This document shows, piece after piece, positions 23,933-35,690 of a stretch of 64,000 nucleotides of DNA; position 1 is the stretch's first letter; each line of letters opens with the position of its first letter. Position numbers and translations under genes: made by a program. A model generated the notes under the pieces. The model saw only the letters and a list, made by a program, of their open reading frames with translations, was not told the DNA's origin and made no database searches. The DNA is from Tetradesmus obliquus (Eukaryota > Chlorophyta > Chlorophyceae > Sphaeropleales > Scenedesmaceae). The stretch spans positions 6,820,001-6,884,000 of the forward strand of contig CP126193.1 in assembly GCA_030272155.1 (NCBI GenBank), in the 5' to 3' direction.

Positions 23933-26900
23933 ATGCAGCTAAGCAGAGCGCCAGGTGCCTGCAAGCCCCTGGCCAGGCTATGCAGCTCTACGCGCAGGAT
24001 CTGCGTCGTCCGAGCCACAGGTGAGCTTAGCAAACTTGAAGTTTGTAGCTTGTAGCGCTCGTTTCATTTGCAAGTAAAGCACGCAAGCCTTGGCATATGC
24101 CCGTGCGAACAGCAGCATCAGCAGCAGGAGTAGCCCACTGGGCCAGACACGTGAACTGCAGCAGCATGCGTATGCAAGCATCTGGCCAACGACTTCTTCA
24201 TCTGTTGCAGGGACGAAGCCAGGCAGCAGCAACCCGGTCACTCAGTCGTTGCTGGACTTCTTTGAGGACATCACTGAGGGTGCCAGGGACGGGCCCAGGA
24301 GGCGCGCTGCACAGCTGCAGGTAGCTTGCAAGCTGCAAATACACAATGACAGCGGTGCACTAGCAGTGTAGAGGATGGTGTAGATATGCAGTTGCTGCTG
24401 CATTCGCTTTGTGTATGCTTGCACATGTGCTTGTACACATCCGCGCCTGCTGCTGTTGCTCTCAGACTGCACATCTGCCTCAACATAATCACGAGTGAAC
24501 TGCGCTGTTGCCCGTTTGGCTTCATCTCCGTGCTATGCTTGCAGGAGCGAGATGTGCCTGACGTGACAGACATCGCATCCAAGGTGCACCAGGCAGCGGA
24601 TGCTGTGGAGGCCGCTGCTGCCAACTTGCAGGATATGCTTGGAGATGCTTCTGCAGCAGTGACGCAGGCCTTCGGAGGGCTTGAAGGCAGGGTGGCGGGG
24701 CTGAAGCAGCAGCTGCTCAAGGGCGAGAAGAATGTGGAAGCCATGGTGGATGAGGTGAGCTGCTGCTGCAGACCCCTGCATGCTGCAGAAACGTTTGCGT
24801 GTTGTGTGCTGTTGTGCTGCCATGCCAGTTGATCAAGGTACCAGAGGCTTGATGACGTGCCGGCAGCTGCATTTATAGAAGTTCATGACACCAGGGGGCA
24901 TCATTTCAGACAAAACAGTGTTGCTTGCATGCAGGTGGTGCATGTGATTGGCGCCGATGCTCGCAAGGTTGTCAGCACCCTTGCAGGAGGTGACAAGCAC
25001 GCTGCTGATGCAGCACATGCGGCGCTTGATGCAGCAGTAGCCAAGGCGCAGAAGCTGCGCAGTGATGCCAAGCAGGGCATTGTTACTGCTGAGCATGCAG
25101 CAGAAGAGGTGGTTGAGATTGCCCGGGCAATGCTGCAGGAGGTGCAGCACCTGCTGACCCCAAAGGCTGCAAAGACAGCTGGCCACACTGCAGGTCAAAC
25201 CTCTGGTCAAACCGCTGGCCAGGCTGCCAAGGCAGCGATGGCTGCAATGACGGGGGCCGCGTCAAAGGTGGCAGAGACAGCAAAAGCAGCAAAGACAGAC
25301 ACAGCCAAGCCTGCTGCAACCACCAAAGCAACAACGACAGCGACAGCTGCTGCTGGGTCACCCGCTGCAGCAGCTGTGAACGACGCAGCTGCTGCTGCGC
25401 TGGAGGCGACTGCAGCTGCTGCTGCAGTGATTGCTGAGAAGGGCATGGCTATGGTGGACAGCGCAACAGATGTCGAGGTGCGCTGCATGCCACTTAAGAG
25501 GCGATGAAAAGCCAGGCTTGCTGGACATATGATACTTTTACTCCCTGCAACAGTTGTGCAGCCGACCTTCCAAACAGTGCACATGCTGTGACCAGCTGCA
25601 AGCGCCTTCCTCCTTGCTAAGCTGTTAGTCTTCCGACAATAGGACACGATCATGACACTGAGCTGCTGCTAGTGCTGGCGGTGCAGAAACACCAGCAGCC
25701 TGCTTGCCGAACCTGCCTTTGTTCCCGCTGGTCAATTCGTCGTTATCTTAATTTGTTCAGCATATGCTCCACATTGTGTCATTGTCGCTGTCCTGCAGGC
25801 ACTGGCTGTGGCTCTTGATGCCCAGGTCACCAGCCTGCGTGCCAAGGCAGGCCAGCTGCAGCTGCAGGCTGCATCAGGCAGCACCACCACAAGCGAGGCA
25901 GTCAAAGCACTGTTAGGCCAGTTCTCTGATGCCCTGGGGGCTATCGAAGACAGCGTGGCTGCAGGAGCAGCGTCTGGCTCTGCTGCTGGTGGCGCCAGCT
26001 CCTCTCTGCAGGCGGCGCTGCAGCGCTGCAGGAAAGATGCAGTGTCGGGTGCGCGCATGGTGGCTGAGGCAGCAGCGCAGCAGGACATCAGCGGCGAGCG
26101 CGCTGTTCAGTACCTGAGCAGCTTGCTGCGGCAGTTGGCTGCTGATGTCTCCAGTGAGCTGGCTGCGCAGGGCAAGCAGCAGCAGGCAGGTGCTGCAGCG
26201 ACGCGTGGAGCAGGCGCTGCTGCACCTCGTGCGCCATCTGGCTTTGCAGCCAGTGCATCTGGTGTGTCAGCAGCTGGCTTGCAGGACAGTGCAATTGTGG
26301 TGGCCAGTGTGGATGAGCTGGAGCTTGTCCTGCAAGATGCCTCTAGCCAGAGCCAGGTGGTTCGTGCAGCAGCAAAGGGCTTTGCAGCAGCTGAGGCCGC
26401 TGCTGCATCCCTGCAGACGCGCCTGCCTGATTTCAAAGAGGCGCTGGCAGCTACAGCATCTGGCGGTGATAGTGAGGCAGGCCGCAAGGCAGCGGCACGC
26501 ATCCTGACAGGAGCAGCAGGGGAGGTGGAGGGGCAGTTGGCAGAGCTGCAGGCAGAGATGCTTGCACGCTCTGGCGGTGGCGAGACAGGTGCTGCTGCTG
26601 CGGCGTCGCTGCAGCTGCTGCGCGACAGTGTTGAGACCAGGGTGCGTCAGCTTGCAGGAAGGGTGGAGGCAGGGCAGGTCAAGCCTACTGCTGCGTTGGA
26701 TGAGGTGAGGCATGCTCGGCGCTTCAGTGGGAAGGGGAGGCTGGTTGTGTGTGCATGGCCGATCGCTGCTAGAGCAAGGGTGCTTGTACTGTATGAGTGT
26801 GTCTTTGTAGCTAGCTTGTGGCAGGCAGGCAGTTTTCAACAGCAGCAGCTATTGCACAAGCAGCCTGGCTTGCCTGAATTGCCTCCAGCAGTTGCGCAGA

Positions 26901-29900
26901 GTCCATTTCAAACGTGCTGTGTATGGCATGAGACTAGCAACATTCCACTCACGGCTCTTTCCCCGCCTCCTGCCTGGTGTAAACTCGCTGCTTGCTTTTT
27001 GCCCACTGCAGCTGCTGACGAGCCTGCAGGGCAGCATTACAGGCGAGCTGCGTTCCTGCCTGCTGGAGTCCCTCTCACAGAGCCAGAGCGCTTCTGCAAG
27101 CGCTAGCATGAGCATGAGCGATGATGAGCTGTCAGCACAGCTGACAACTGCTATTGCTGGCGCGCGCAAGGATCAAGTGGTGCGAGCAGCAGCTAAGGGC
27201 TTTGCAGCAGCTGAAGCCACTGCTGCATCCCTGCAGACGCGCCTGCCTGAATTCAAACAGGCGCTGGCAGCTACGACAGCTGGCGGTGACAGCGAGTCAG
27301 GCCGCAAGGCAGCGGCACGCATCCTGACAGGAGCAGCAGGGGAGGTGGAGGGGCAGTTGGCAGAGCTGCAGCGAGAGATGCTTGCAAGCTCTGGTGGTGG
27401 TGAGGCGGGCGCTGCTGCTGCGGCATCGCTGCAGCTGCTGCGCGACAATGTTGAGACCAGGGTGCGTCAGCTTGCAGGCAGGGTGGAGGCAGGGCAGGTC
27501 AAGCCTACTGCTGCGTTGGATGAGGTGAGGCACGCTTGGCGGTGCTAAGCGAAGGCAAGGTGCACCTGGAGCAAGGATGCACTTGCTTGTATGTTGTGTG
27601 TCTTTGTGGCAAGCGTGTGTAGGCAGGACAGCTTGCGATCGCAGGAGCTTGTGTTCAAGCATTGTCAGCATGCCTGGCGTGCGGGGCTGCTGCAAATGCT
27701 TGCAGGATGCGACACAGTCATGCTGTGTCTGTCGCCAGCAAACCTCTGCTTGTAGCTGTCCTTGCTGCCTAACCCTCTGCCTGATGCCTCTTGCACTGCC
27801 TGCTGCATGCCCACTGCAGCTGCTGACAAGCATGCAGAGCAGCATTGCAGGCGAGCTTCGCTCCTGCCTGCTGGACTCGCTGTCCCAGAGCCAGAATGCC
27901 TCAGCAAGCGCCAGCATAAGCATGAGCGAAGATGAGCTGGCTTCACAGCTGGCAACTGCCATTGCTGCTGCGCGCAAGGAGCGTGCAGCAGCTGCAGCAG
28001 ATGGGCTGGAGGAGGCGATTGCTGCAGGGCAGCTGGCTGCGTGGGCGTTCAAAGCAGCTGTTGGTGTGGGGGCGCTGCAGCTGGTGAAGTCAGGAGCAGG
28101 CATGGGTTTGGAGCGGGTAAGCTGCTGGTCAAGCAATTGATTGGTGATATGCTGACTCTGCAAGTGCTTGTGGTGCTGATGGGAAAGACGCTCAGGACTG
28201 TGGCGCAGCTGCGCTGTGTTACACAGCCTGTGTACCTGACCATGGTACGTTATAACACGTGTTATAAGGGCTCACCTGCCTTACATACACGGGTCAGCTG
28301 TCGCTGTGTGTGCAATGTCTGCAAGCCTGCCTGCGGTGCATGGAACCCTGCATGCCGGCTGCTGCCACAGCCACACACTGCTACCCAGGCCCAGGCCTCT
28401 CTGTATGTTGTGTAAGCCTGTCAACAATGATGTTCTGCCCACTTCTGCATCTGCTTGCAGGCGGGGCTCGCGCTGCCAGGCGCTCTGGGAGGCATGTTGG
28501 GTGTGGCAGCGCTTCTGGCAGTAGTGGGCGAGGCTGGCGCAGAGCCGCTGGTGCAGTTCTACGACTCCTACCTAAGCTGGACTGCTGGCATGCTGCCGCT
28601 GTTCTACGTGCCGGCGCTGGCAGTGGTGCCGTCGCTGCTGCAGGGTGAGTGCGGATGATGTGCTCGAGTCAGCGCAGTTCACAGAAGAGTAGACACCTGT
28701 GATCCGTCCACAGTCGTGCTCCATGTGGTCTGTGTGGACCTTCAGTGCGTGCTCTGTCATCAAGCATGTGTACGATGGTGTCAGCACATGGTCTTGACCT
28801 CTGACAGCCCACAGATGTGCAAGCTAAGACACCCAACAGATTGAAGTCGTGTTGCATGCGACTCCTGTGTGCCAAACATGATGCAAGACCCAGTGCACAT
28901 TTTGCTTGTGTTCCCTGCGTGGTGCTGGTCACACTTGTCACACACATGAGGTCGATGGCTCTCAACAGAACCGCCTGCAGCTCAACTGCTGAAAATCACA
29001 TCACACTGAACATTTTGTATGTGCTCGACACCTGTCATGCATGCAGGCACAGACATCCCAGGCCTCCTGGGAGCTTCGCTTGCAGGAACAGCGGCGAGCC
29101 TGCTGTTTGCAGCGCTGTTTGCCTCACTGCTCACCAAAAAGCCTGCAGCACCAGACACCCTGCTCACAACCAGCACCGCAGCTGCCAAGGGCAGCAGCCA
29201 GCAGACAGCTCTGCTAGCTGTCACTGCCTTTGCGGCAGTTGGGCCGTTGGTGTTGACCAAGTTTGACCCAACCGCGTTTGGTCAACTCATGACAGTGCCA
29301 GTGGGCCTTGCGTGGAGCCTGTTTGGCTTCCTGGCCGGCAGGGCTGTGGGTTTCAACCCCATGCTGCTTGGCGCTGCTGCTGCAAACGCTGGCGTGTTTT
29401 GGCATGGCAAGCTGATGGGGTGGGGCTATGCTGCTGCTATGGACGCCTTCTTTGGGCAGGTGGGTTGGGCTGCGCTACGGCGTGCAGTTGCACTGTGCAG
29501 CAGATGCCAAACACTCTGGTGCGCTTGCGCAAGCACCCCTGCCGCTCCTGACTCGGCTGCCGCCGTTTTCCTCTCAACTCGAGCAGCCAGCGCTGCTCTT
29601 ATCCATGCGCTTAATGATGCTGCGTAGTTTGTCGAAGGCTGTGAGTTCACACCTGTTCCTGCAAACGTGTGTTCTGCTGCAGGGTGCTGGCGCAGGGGAG
29701 CTGCTGACTGCTGTGGTGGGCATGGCACTCACAGGCCTAGGTGTTGTCATCTACAAGCAGCGCCGCAGCATCAGCATGCCAGCTGTTGCGCTGACAGCCG
29801 TTGCCGCTGCAGCCTTCAACGTGATGAGCACTGTGGGCGCAACACACCTGGTGCCGCTGACTGCGGGTGAGATGCTGTCATGGCTCGACAGTTGCTGCAG

Positions 29901-30515
29901 CTTGTAGCAGCAGCAATAAGCAGCTGCAGCAACATGCTGAATATGTTATGTTAGATTTGTCGCACTGCATCATCTGTCATAGTGCATATCTACAGCTTAC
30001 TCTTGTCAATAAGGCGGCTGACACGAGCCAATACACATAGACTCACTTGTGAGCTTCTACCGGTGCACATCAACCCTGCATACTTCACCATGCACTCATG
30101 CTCACTGCCCTGTCCTCCGCTATCCTTCCTGTCCTTCGCTGCTGCAGTGTGGTGCAAGGCCTTTGTGACTCGCGGCATACCTACCAACCTGGCGCCAGCT
30201 GTGGCAAGCAGCGTCGGAGCCTCCCCAGAGCTCGCTGCAATCGCTGTGCTGCTGCAGGCAGCTGTCACAGTTGTGCTCGGCAGCAGCCTGATCAAGCTGC
30301 TTGCAGGAAACGAGGCTGCAGCTGGCATTGCAGCAGGGTGCACTGCGGGTGGCATTGGTGCTGCTGCTGTATCGCAGGGCCAGCCTGCTGGGGGTGTTGC
30401 GCTTGCTAACGGTGTGCTTGCGTGTGCTGCTGTGCATGTGCTGAGCGCTGCAATGCTTGGAGTTCCTGCAGTTGGTGAGGCTCTGCAGACTGCTGTGTCA
30501 ATGGCAGCTGCGTGA
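23933..30515 (+). CDS. Predicted plastid LrgA/LrgB (PLGG1-like) transporter with ~850-residue helical N-terminal extension
   Basis: Exons: 23933-24020, 24211-24320, 24545-24754, 24935-25477, 25799-26704, 27012-27524, 27820-28116, 28461-28644, 29047-29459, 29683-29866, 30148-30515; 3816 nt, 1271 residues, all phases consistent. Residues 1-29 are Arg/Ser-rich without acidic residues, typical of a plastid transit peptide. Residues about 30-855 are Ala-rich amphipathic helix, resembling apolipoprotein or LEA proteins, with TAGQTSGQTAGQ-type repeats near 225-270. Membrane segments begin near residue 862 (LAAWAFKAAVGVGALQLV). The LrgA-like part has LALPGALGGMLG and MLPLFYVPALAVVPS; the LrgB-like part has TRGIPTNLAPAVASSVG and a Gly/Ala-rich GCTAGGIGAAAVS motif. 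Arabidopsis PLGG1, with the same LrgA-LrgB order, exports glycolate and imports glycerate across the chloroplast envelope in photorespiration. The same substrates are only inferred here. The join of helical and membrane parts lies inside exon 7, so it is not a splicing error. Exon 6 arose by internal duplication. Confidence 0.82.
26354..28000 (+). repeat. Tandem ~0.8-kb intragenic duplication spanning exon, intron and exon
   Basis: Unit 1 runs from about 26354 in exon 5 through the intron to about 27173 in exon 6. Unit 2 starts at about 27174 and runs through the next intron into exon 7. Both units encode VVRAAAKGFAAAEA...KPTAALDE and then LLTS(L/M)Q(G/S)SI(T/A)GELRSC onward at very high identity. 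Offsets are 820 bp for the first block and 808 bp for the second. The introns are also partly alike, so the event duplicated genomic DNA with its intron. Confidence 0.92.
28250..28267. repeat. 18-bp perfect palindrome in an intron
   Basis: TTATAACACGTGTTATAA is a perfect palindrome centred on the G-box-like CACGTG, inside intron 7 of the LrgAB gene. Confidence 0.8.
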
Positions 30516-31737
30516 GTTTGAAGTTTGGTGCCGACGCTACACAATGATGCCTGCCAATGTTGTGCAGGGAAACGCAGAGAGTTTTCCATGTTTGACCATT
30601 TTGACCAGAGTTGTGGTTTGCAGTTGACTGGATACGAATGAGACGACGGACAGCATGCATGCATTGCTGCGTGGTGTGTGAAGCATGGGTGAGATGCAGG
30701 AGTTGCGCGCAGCTGCAGAGCGTTTGAACGCATGAGCAGGGGCAGGGGGGCAGGGGGCTTTTTGGGGTATCAATGTTTTCCCACCCCAGTCAACAGCACA
30801 TGGAGTGGCCAGACCGTTTTTGGGGCCTGTACAGGCAAGCAGGTGTGAGTTGCCTGCAGACTTGGGACCACCACTAAGCATCTTATCAAGCTCACACGTG
30901 CCGTGCAGGCCTCTGTTTGTGTGTCGTGGCATGAATTGCATAAAGTAAGTGGAGGCCTGCATGTTTGAGGTACCTTTTGCAGAACTCGTGCATGTGCACT
31001 TTTGGGCTCTACGATTGACGAGAGGCAACCACAGCCTTTCAGTGTTGGCTGTGCATCGCTGTGAGTGCCGGTGCAGCAGCATTCTACTTACACTGCTACA
31101 GGTACCACTATTACTGGACAGCTGCAGCTGTTTGCAGGCTATTTGGGCACAGCTTCCGCTGCCCCTACAGGTTTTTCCTGCAGGATTTCCCTGTTTTTTC
31201 TGCTTGGGCACAACTCATGACAGGCTGGTGCAGGTGCTGGTCTGAGTGCTGGGTGCATGTCACAGCCGTGTGACTGACCAGGTTTTTGCCTGGCCATCAA
31301 GTGCTCAACCTTGAGCCGTTTTTACTTGCCGTAGGAGTATGCCTTGGGCAAGTCAGCTATGCACGTTGCATCCAGTTCAACTTGCTGGCACTAGATGCTT
31401 GGCGCGTCGAGCACAGTTTTGTACAGTCACCTAGTTATTTTTTGTGGTCACCTAGTATTGAGTGTTCAGAAGCGTTGCGGTTGCCGCAAGCACTGAGGAT
31501 TGTGCTCGCTGTGCCTTTTTGAACCCAGGATTGAATGTGTAACCAAGTAGACGATCACAACGTCTGCCTTCATATTGGGGCCTACCCACGTCACGTGGTC
31601 GGATCATGGCATTGTATGAAAAAGGTTGTCATGGCTGCGGAGCCATGTTTAAAAATAGACACAGCCGTGCGTGAGTGCCAAGGATATTTTTTTTGGGTAC
31701 CAGGGGGGACGGAATCCTACTGGCTCGCTACCACAGC

Positions 31738-31759
31738 ACAATTGGGCAAGCCCAATTGT
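31738..31759. repeat. Perfect 10-bp inverted repeat with 2-nt loop
   Basis: ACAATTGGGC, AA, GCCCAATTGT. It lies 80-100 bp from the tRNA-like T-arm and may belong to the same element. Confidence 0.75.
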
Positions 31760-31834
31760 CGGGAGCGGGAGGCAGTGCCTCACCAGCAGAACACGTCACA
31801 ACACCCTATACAGGAGGTGCCCAGCGCCCGGACC

Positions 31835-31875
31835 AAAAAAATAAGCGGGGGAGTTGAACCCCCACACCCCCTTGG
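31835..31875 (-). other. tRNA-like T-arm/B-box followed by T7 (possible Pol III remnant)
   Basis: On the minus strand, GGGGG-TTCAACT-CCCCC forms a perfect T-arm with a canonical T-loop. It contains GGTTCAACTCC, an excellent Pol III B-box (31860-31850). Seven T follow after a short gap (31841-31835), as in a Pol III terminator. No matching acceptor stem, D-arm or anticodon arm could be folded upstream. A decayed tRNA or tRNA-derived SINE fits better than a working tRNA. Confidence 0.3.
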
Positions 31876-32387
31876 TGTGCTACAGCTCAATTGCATGCTG
31901 CACACACCCGACCAACACTCAGTGCCAGCCGCCCCAATAAAGGAGTCTATAATCAAGGTAGTATCTTGGACATGGAAAAGCCATACCAACTCCAAGAAGC
32001 CCCACCAGCTCAGACAACGGCTCCAACAAAGAAATCTGATCATGGCAGCGTCGTGAGAGAGAAAAACCAGCCAACGCCAAAAACCCTCACTGGCTGGAAC
32101 AGTACATGCAATGCGACCAACCGGCAATTGTTGTTGGCGGACCTGGTCGCTACTGTGCCAGCCATGCTGCTCCCGTCGAACCAATCAAGTGCATAAACAG
32201 TACATGCACCAAACGTGGCGAGTGGCAACGCACAACACCACCAACCATCATTGCTGCCTCAGATTGCTGCCTCACAACCAGAAACATGCCCACACTTCCC
32301 ACTGCGCTGCGGAGTGGTTATGTATCACTGCATACGACTCTGCTGCTGCCTCCATTCTGCGCCAGGCTGCATGAATGCCCCAACAGC

Positions 32388-32505
32388 CGGCTCCTCCTGC
32401 CAGGCCACATGGGAGCGAAGTGCCCCATGGGTCGGCTGCTCCTGCCAGGCCACATAAGAGCAAGATGTCCTACGGGTCGGCCGCCCCTGCCAGGCCTCCA
32501 TGCAC
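32388..32505. repeat. 45-bp tandem repeat, about 2.6 copies
   Basis: Units start at 32388, 32433 and 32478 and share CGGCTSCTCCTGCCAGGCC. The unit is a multiple of three and both main frames stay open, giving a 15-residue repeat (RLLLPGHxxAxCPxG). No surrounding gene is recognised, so coding is unproven. Confidence 0.75.
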
Positions 32506-35500
32506 TGCTGTGGAAGACGTGCTACTGCTTTCAGCACGCAATCTTGCAGGGCAGATGTGAGGTGGCAAAGCCTGGCCCCATCAAAGGGCCAGACTGAAGT
32601 GCCAAGGATTGACGTCATCACGAAGCTACCAGTTCACCCGCAAACAGCTGGCTTGAAATAAGCTGGCAGAAAAGCCAATGCACCGCCTGAGACGCCATTG
32701 AAACCTTTCTGCTGGTCATTCGCCAGCATTATGTTGCATGCGTGCGCGCTCTGTCTGCCGAGCTCGGCAATGCTCGAGCAATGCACTGAAGGCTGACAGC
32801 ACGGACACAAAGTAAGAAACATGGCACGCCCCTGTAATGAGCTGGTACCAGCAGCGCCGCAACACTGCCGCCACGGCTGCATGCTGCACACAAAGCCGCA
32901 GACTCTGCCTTTCGTTCATTCAATGCTGAGCGCTGGAATTCGACACAAAAGCTGAGTGCTGGGGCCCAGCAGTGCAGCTGCCCACAGCAGTGCAGCTGCC
33001 ATCCAGGCTGCTGTGTACAATCAGTGCTGCAGCGCACGGTATGCAGGTCCACTTGATGCTAGCAGCGTCATTCTGCGCGGCATTCACAGCTGACTACAGG
33101 CCAAGTACACCACAGCCAAGGAGCCAGGCAAGCAAAGTGGCAAGCCAACGCACTGCGTCTGGTAGACGACAACAAGCGGGAACAGGAACATCAAAGGTGT
33201 AAGGGAAGCAGCCTTACAACCGTGTGATCTGCACCGCGTTTGAAAATTGCAGCATTACTGCTTGCACTGCACTGGCGTCCGCGGACGTGCGGGCTGGAAC
33301 ACAAGGCTTGCAGGATGATCCAGGGCATAACCCATCACAACTCGCCCACATAGTACAACATAGTGCAGGGAGCATGTGATATATTGGCTATGCGACGCCG
33401 CTTGACTTGAACCTGCAGGTGCAGAAGTTCCTACTGTTCACAAATGCGTGTTCCACCGGCCCGGCATGCTAAGAAAACGACGAGCACGCGCATACCAGCA
33501 CGGCGTGATACAATGCCTTCAACCACAAAGAAAATATGCATCGTCTTGTTGACTAATCAGCGCATTTGAAGATGCAGCAAGTCATGGTGCACTGTAAAGC
33601 GCGACCCATATCTGCTCGTCAAAGGTGACGAGATAGATTCGCCACAACGGGTGATGATGCGCCAGCCCACGACCACACAATGCGTTTAAGGCGATCAACG
33701 CTGGTCGACAAGTGTGAAGAAAAGCCGAAACACGGCAACAGTACCATCCCACGGGCCTGAAATAAAGGCAGTTGATCAAAGAAAGCAGCTGCCACACCAT
33801 TTAAAAAAAAGTTGCCAGCACACAGCCACCACCCTCCTCACCAGTTGTTGGCTGTTGGCTGCATAAAACAAATGGTTTCCTCACCCTTGTATGGCTGCCA
33901 GTAGGACAACTATGATGCCAGCACAGCCAGCACAGCAGACCCTACGCACCACCCGGGTGGGCCCACTCTGAAGAACTGCCAACTTGGCAGTTTAAAACAG
34001 CAGTTGTTGCAGGAACAGGCATCACAATGGTAAGCATTCCAAAGGGACCAGCGGCGCACCAGTGGCGGGCCCCTCATATCACCTACTACAACCCCAAACG
34101 TCTTACTGCTGACAAAGCAACCCCTCGCCTGCAAGCCCACGCATGCTGCCTGATGGCCTTCAGCACCCTCCAATTGCACAGACACCACCACTAAACCTGC
34201 ACCACTAAACAACGCAGCACATCTTTTCATGATGATGAACCAGCAGAGCCGAACCCTAAAGCAGCACCTACTCACCTGGCTGACCTGCAAGCATCACAGT
34301 TGAGAAAAACAGCAGCTGCGTATACGTATGCAGTGCACATGAGTAGCACGACACAGCCACCATGTGCATGCTGAAGCTGTACAGGAATGAGAAGAAAATG
34401 CAGTGAAATGCCAAGTGTTGCAGGCTTGAGCAGAGTTTATGGCAGAGAAACACAAGGTTAAAGCTGCACACGCGCAGCATGTGAGTGTCGTGAACCACCA
34501 CCTTCACCGTGCAGTGTGTGCGGTGAAAACGTGGCAGCTGCTGGTACAGTGCATACACCAGTGTTTGATATAGATGGCTTTCAAGCAACACCCAGCACCC
34601 AGCAGTGTAGTGTAAGCTGGACGACAATGACAAGTTATGACCAGACAACGTGTTGTAAGACTGGATGCTACCAATACTGCTGAACCCCTGTGGTGCAGAC
34701 GAGCAGAAGTAACGTGTACGAAAACCCCCAAGTTGTGCTGCTGCTGTATAACATGCATACCTATAAAGCGTATAATACTGCCAGTACCACTTGCTGACCG
34801 TACTACACCTCAGCATACGAGCAGATACATGCGTACGAGCTTATCACCAGCTGAATACAGATCGGATATACATCTGCAGGCAAACCAGCTGCAGGCAGCA
34901 ACAGCCACAGGCCGTCGTCAGCAGCGCCTGTCACGACCTTTCACCCCAAACAAGTTCCACATTACAATGTTGCATATACAAAACAAACAGCCATTACAAG
35001 AGATTACAAAACACTTTAGCGCCAACTTAGTGCCTCGCTTGTCATGCAAGCTCAGGCGCAACTCCAACACCTGCTACCAACTGCCAGCGCTCTGCACTGG
35101 CACTCTGTCCTCTAACCAACATGCGCGGTGAGGCACCTTCGATGCCACACACCCAACACTCAGGTGACTCTCCCGGTCACACCAACCCATGCTTCAACTG
35201 CTGCAGGCCAACCTGCATGCTTCGCACACCTGTAGCTTAACTGCCTCAATCACCATTAAAGCACTTGCAATCACACGGCCTGCGACATTGTGGTGGCCTG
35301 GCAATAAGGAAAGTGTGCCCAAAAAAACTGCACTTGGTTGCCAGCTGCAAACCAAACGGAATCCGAGTATGTCACACCCAAAAGTAGGAACACAGAAGCA
35401 CCCTGATAAATTTGTGGGGACCAATGATGCTCACATGGCAGCGAACACTGCTGAAACAGCAGCAGCAACACATGCCATGCGAAACAGCGCCCCCAGCGCA

Positions 35501-35690
35501 CTGCACAGGAGCTGTTGCTCAACTGCACGTGCGCCGCGGATCTGTCCCAGCCGACTCCAGCCAACAGCAATGCTTCGCCTCACACCATCGCCTCAGCGAG
35601 CACATGTACCAGCTGCCGCAGCCTGCATGATGTGACCCGGACCCCACTGCAGCTCCCTTGAGACCCACCCCAAAACCACGCGCGTGCAGC

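Larger units (their letters stand above)
30516..35690. other. Gene-poor 5.2-kb region
   Basis: No exon with recognisable protein motifs was found on either strand between the LrgAB stop and the CCCH gene stop. It probably includes the 3' UTRs of both convergent genes (TGTAA at about 31537; TTACA, its complement, twice near 34990-35010). It also holds a 22-bp hairpin, a tRNA-like T-arm and a 45-bp tandem repeat, listed separately. The longest open frame, minus 34816-34268, has a composition unlike the genes here. Confidence 0.5.

Noticed and set aside
28162-28240. Extra exon reading VLVVLMGKTLRTVAQL between LrgA segments
   Set aside because: Direct joining of 28116 to 28461 is phase 0 and aligns with PLGG1; the extra peptide would break the LrgA alignment.
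31835-31920. Working tRNA gene
   Set aside because: Only the T-arm folds; no acceptor stem, D-arm or anticodon arm could be matched.
34268-34816. 182-codon open frame on the minus strand
   Set aside because: Cys/Ser/Tyr/His-rich composition with no motif, no matching exons and no codon bias like its neighbours; probably chance.
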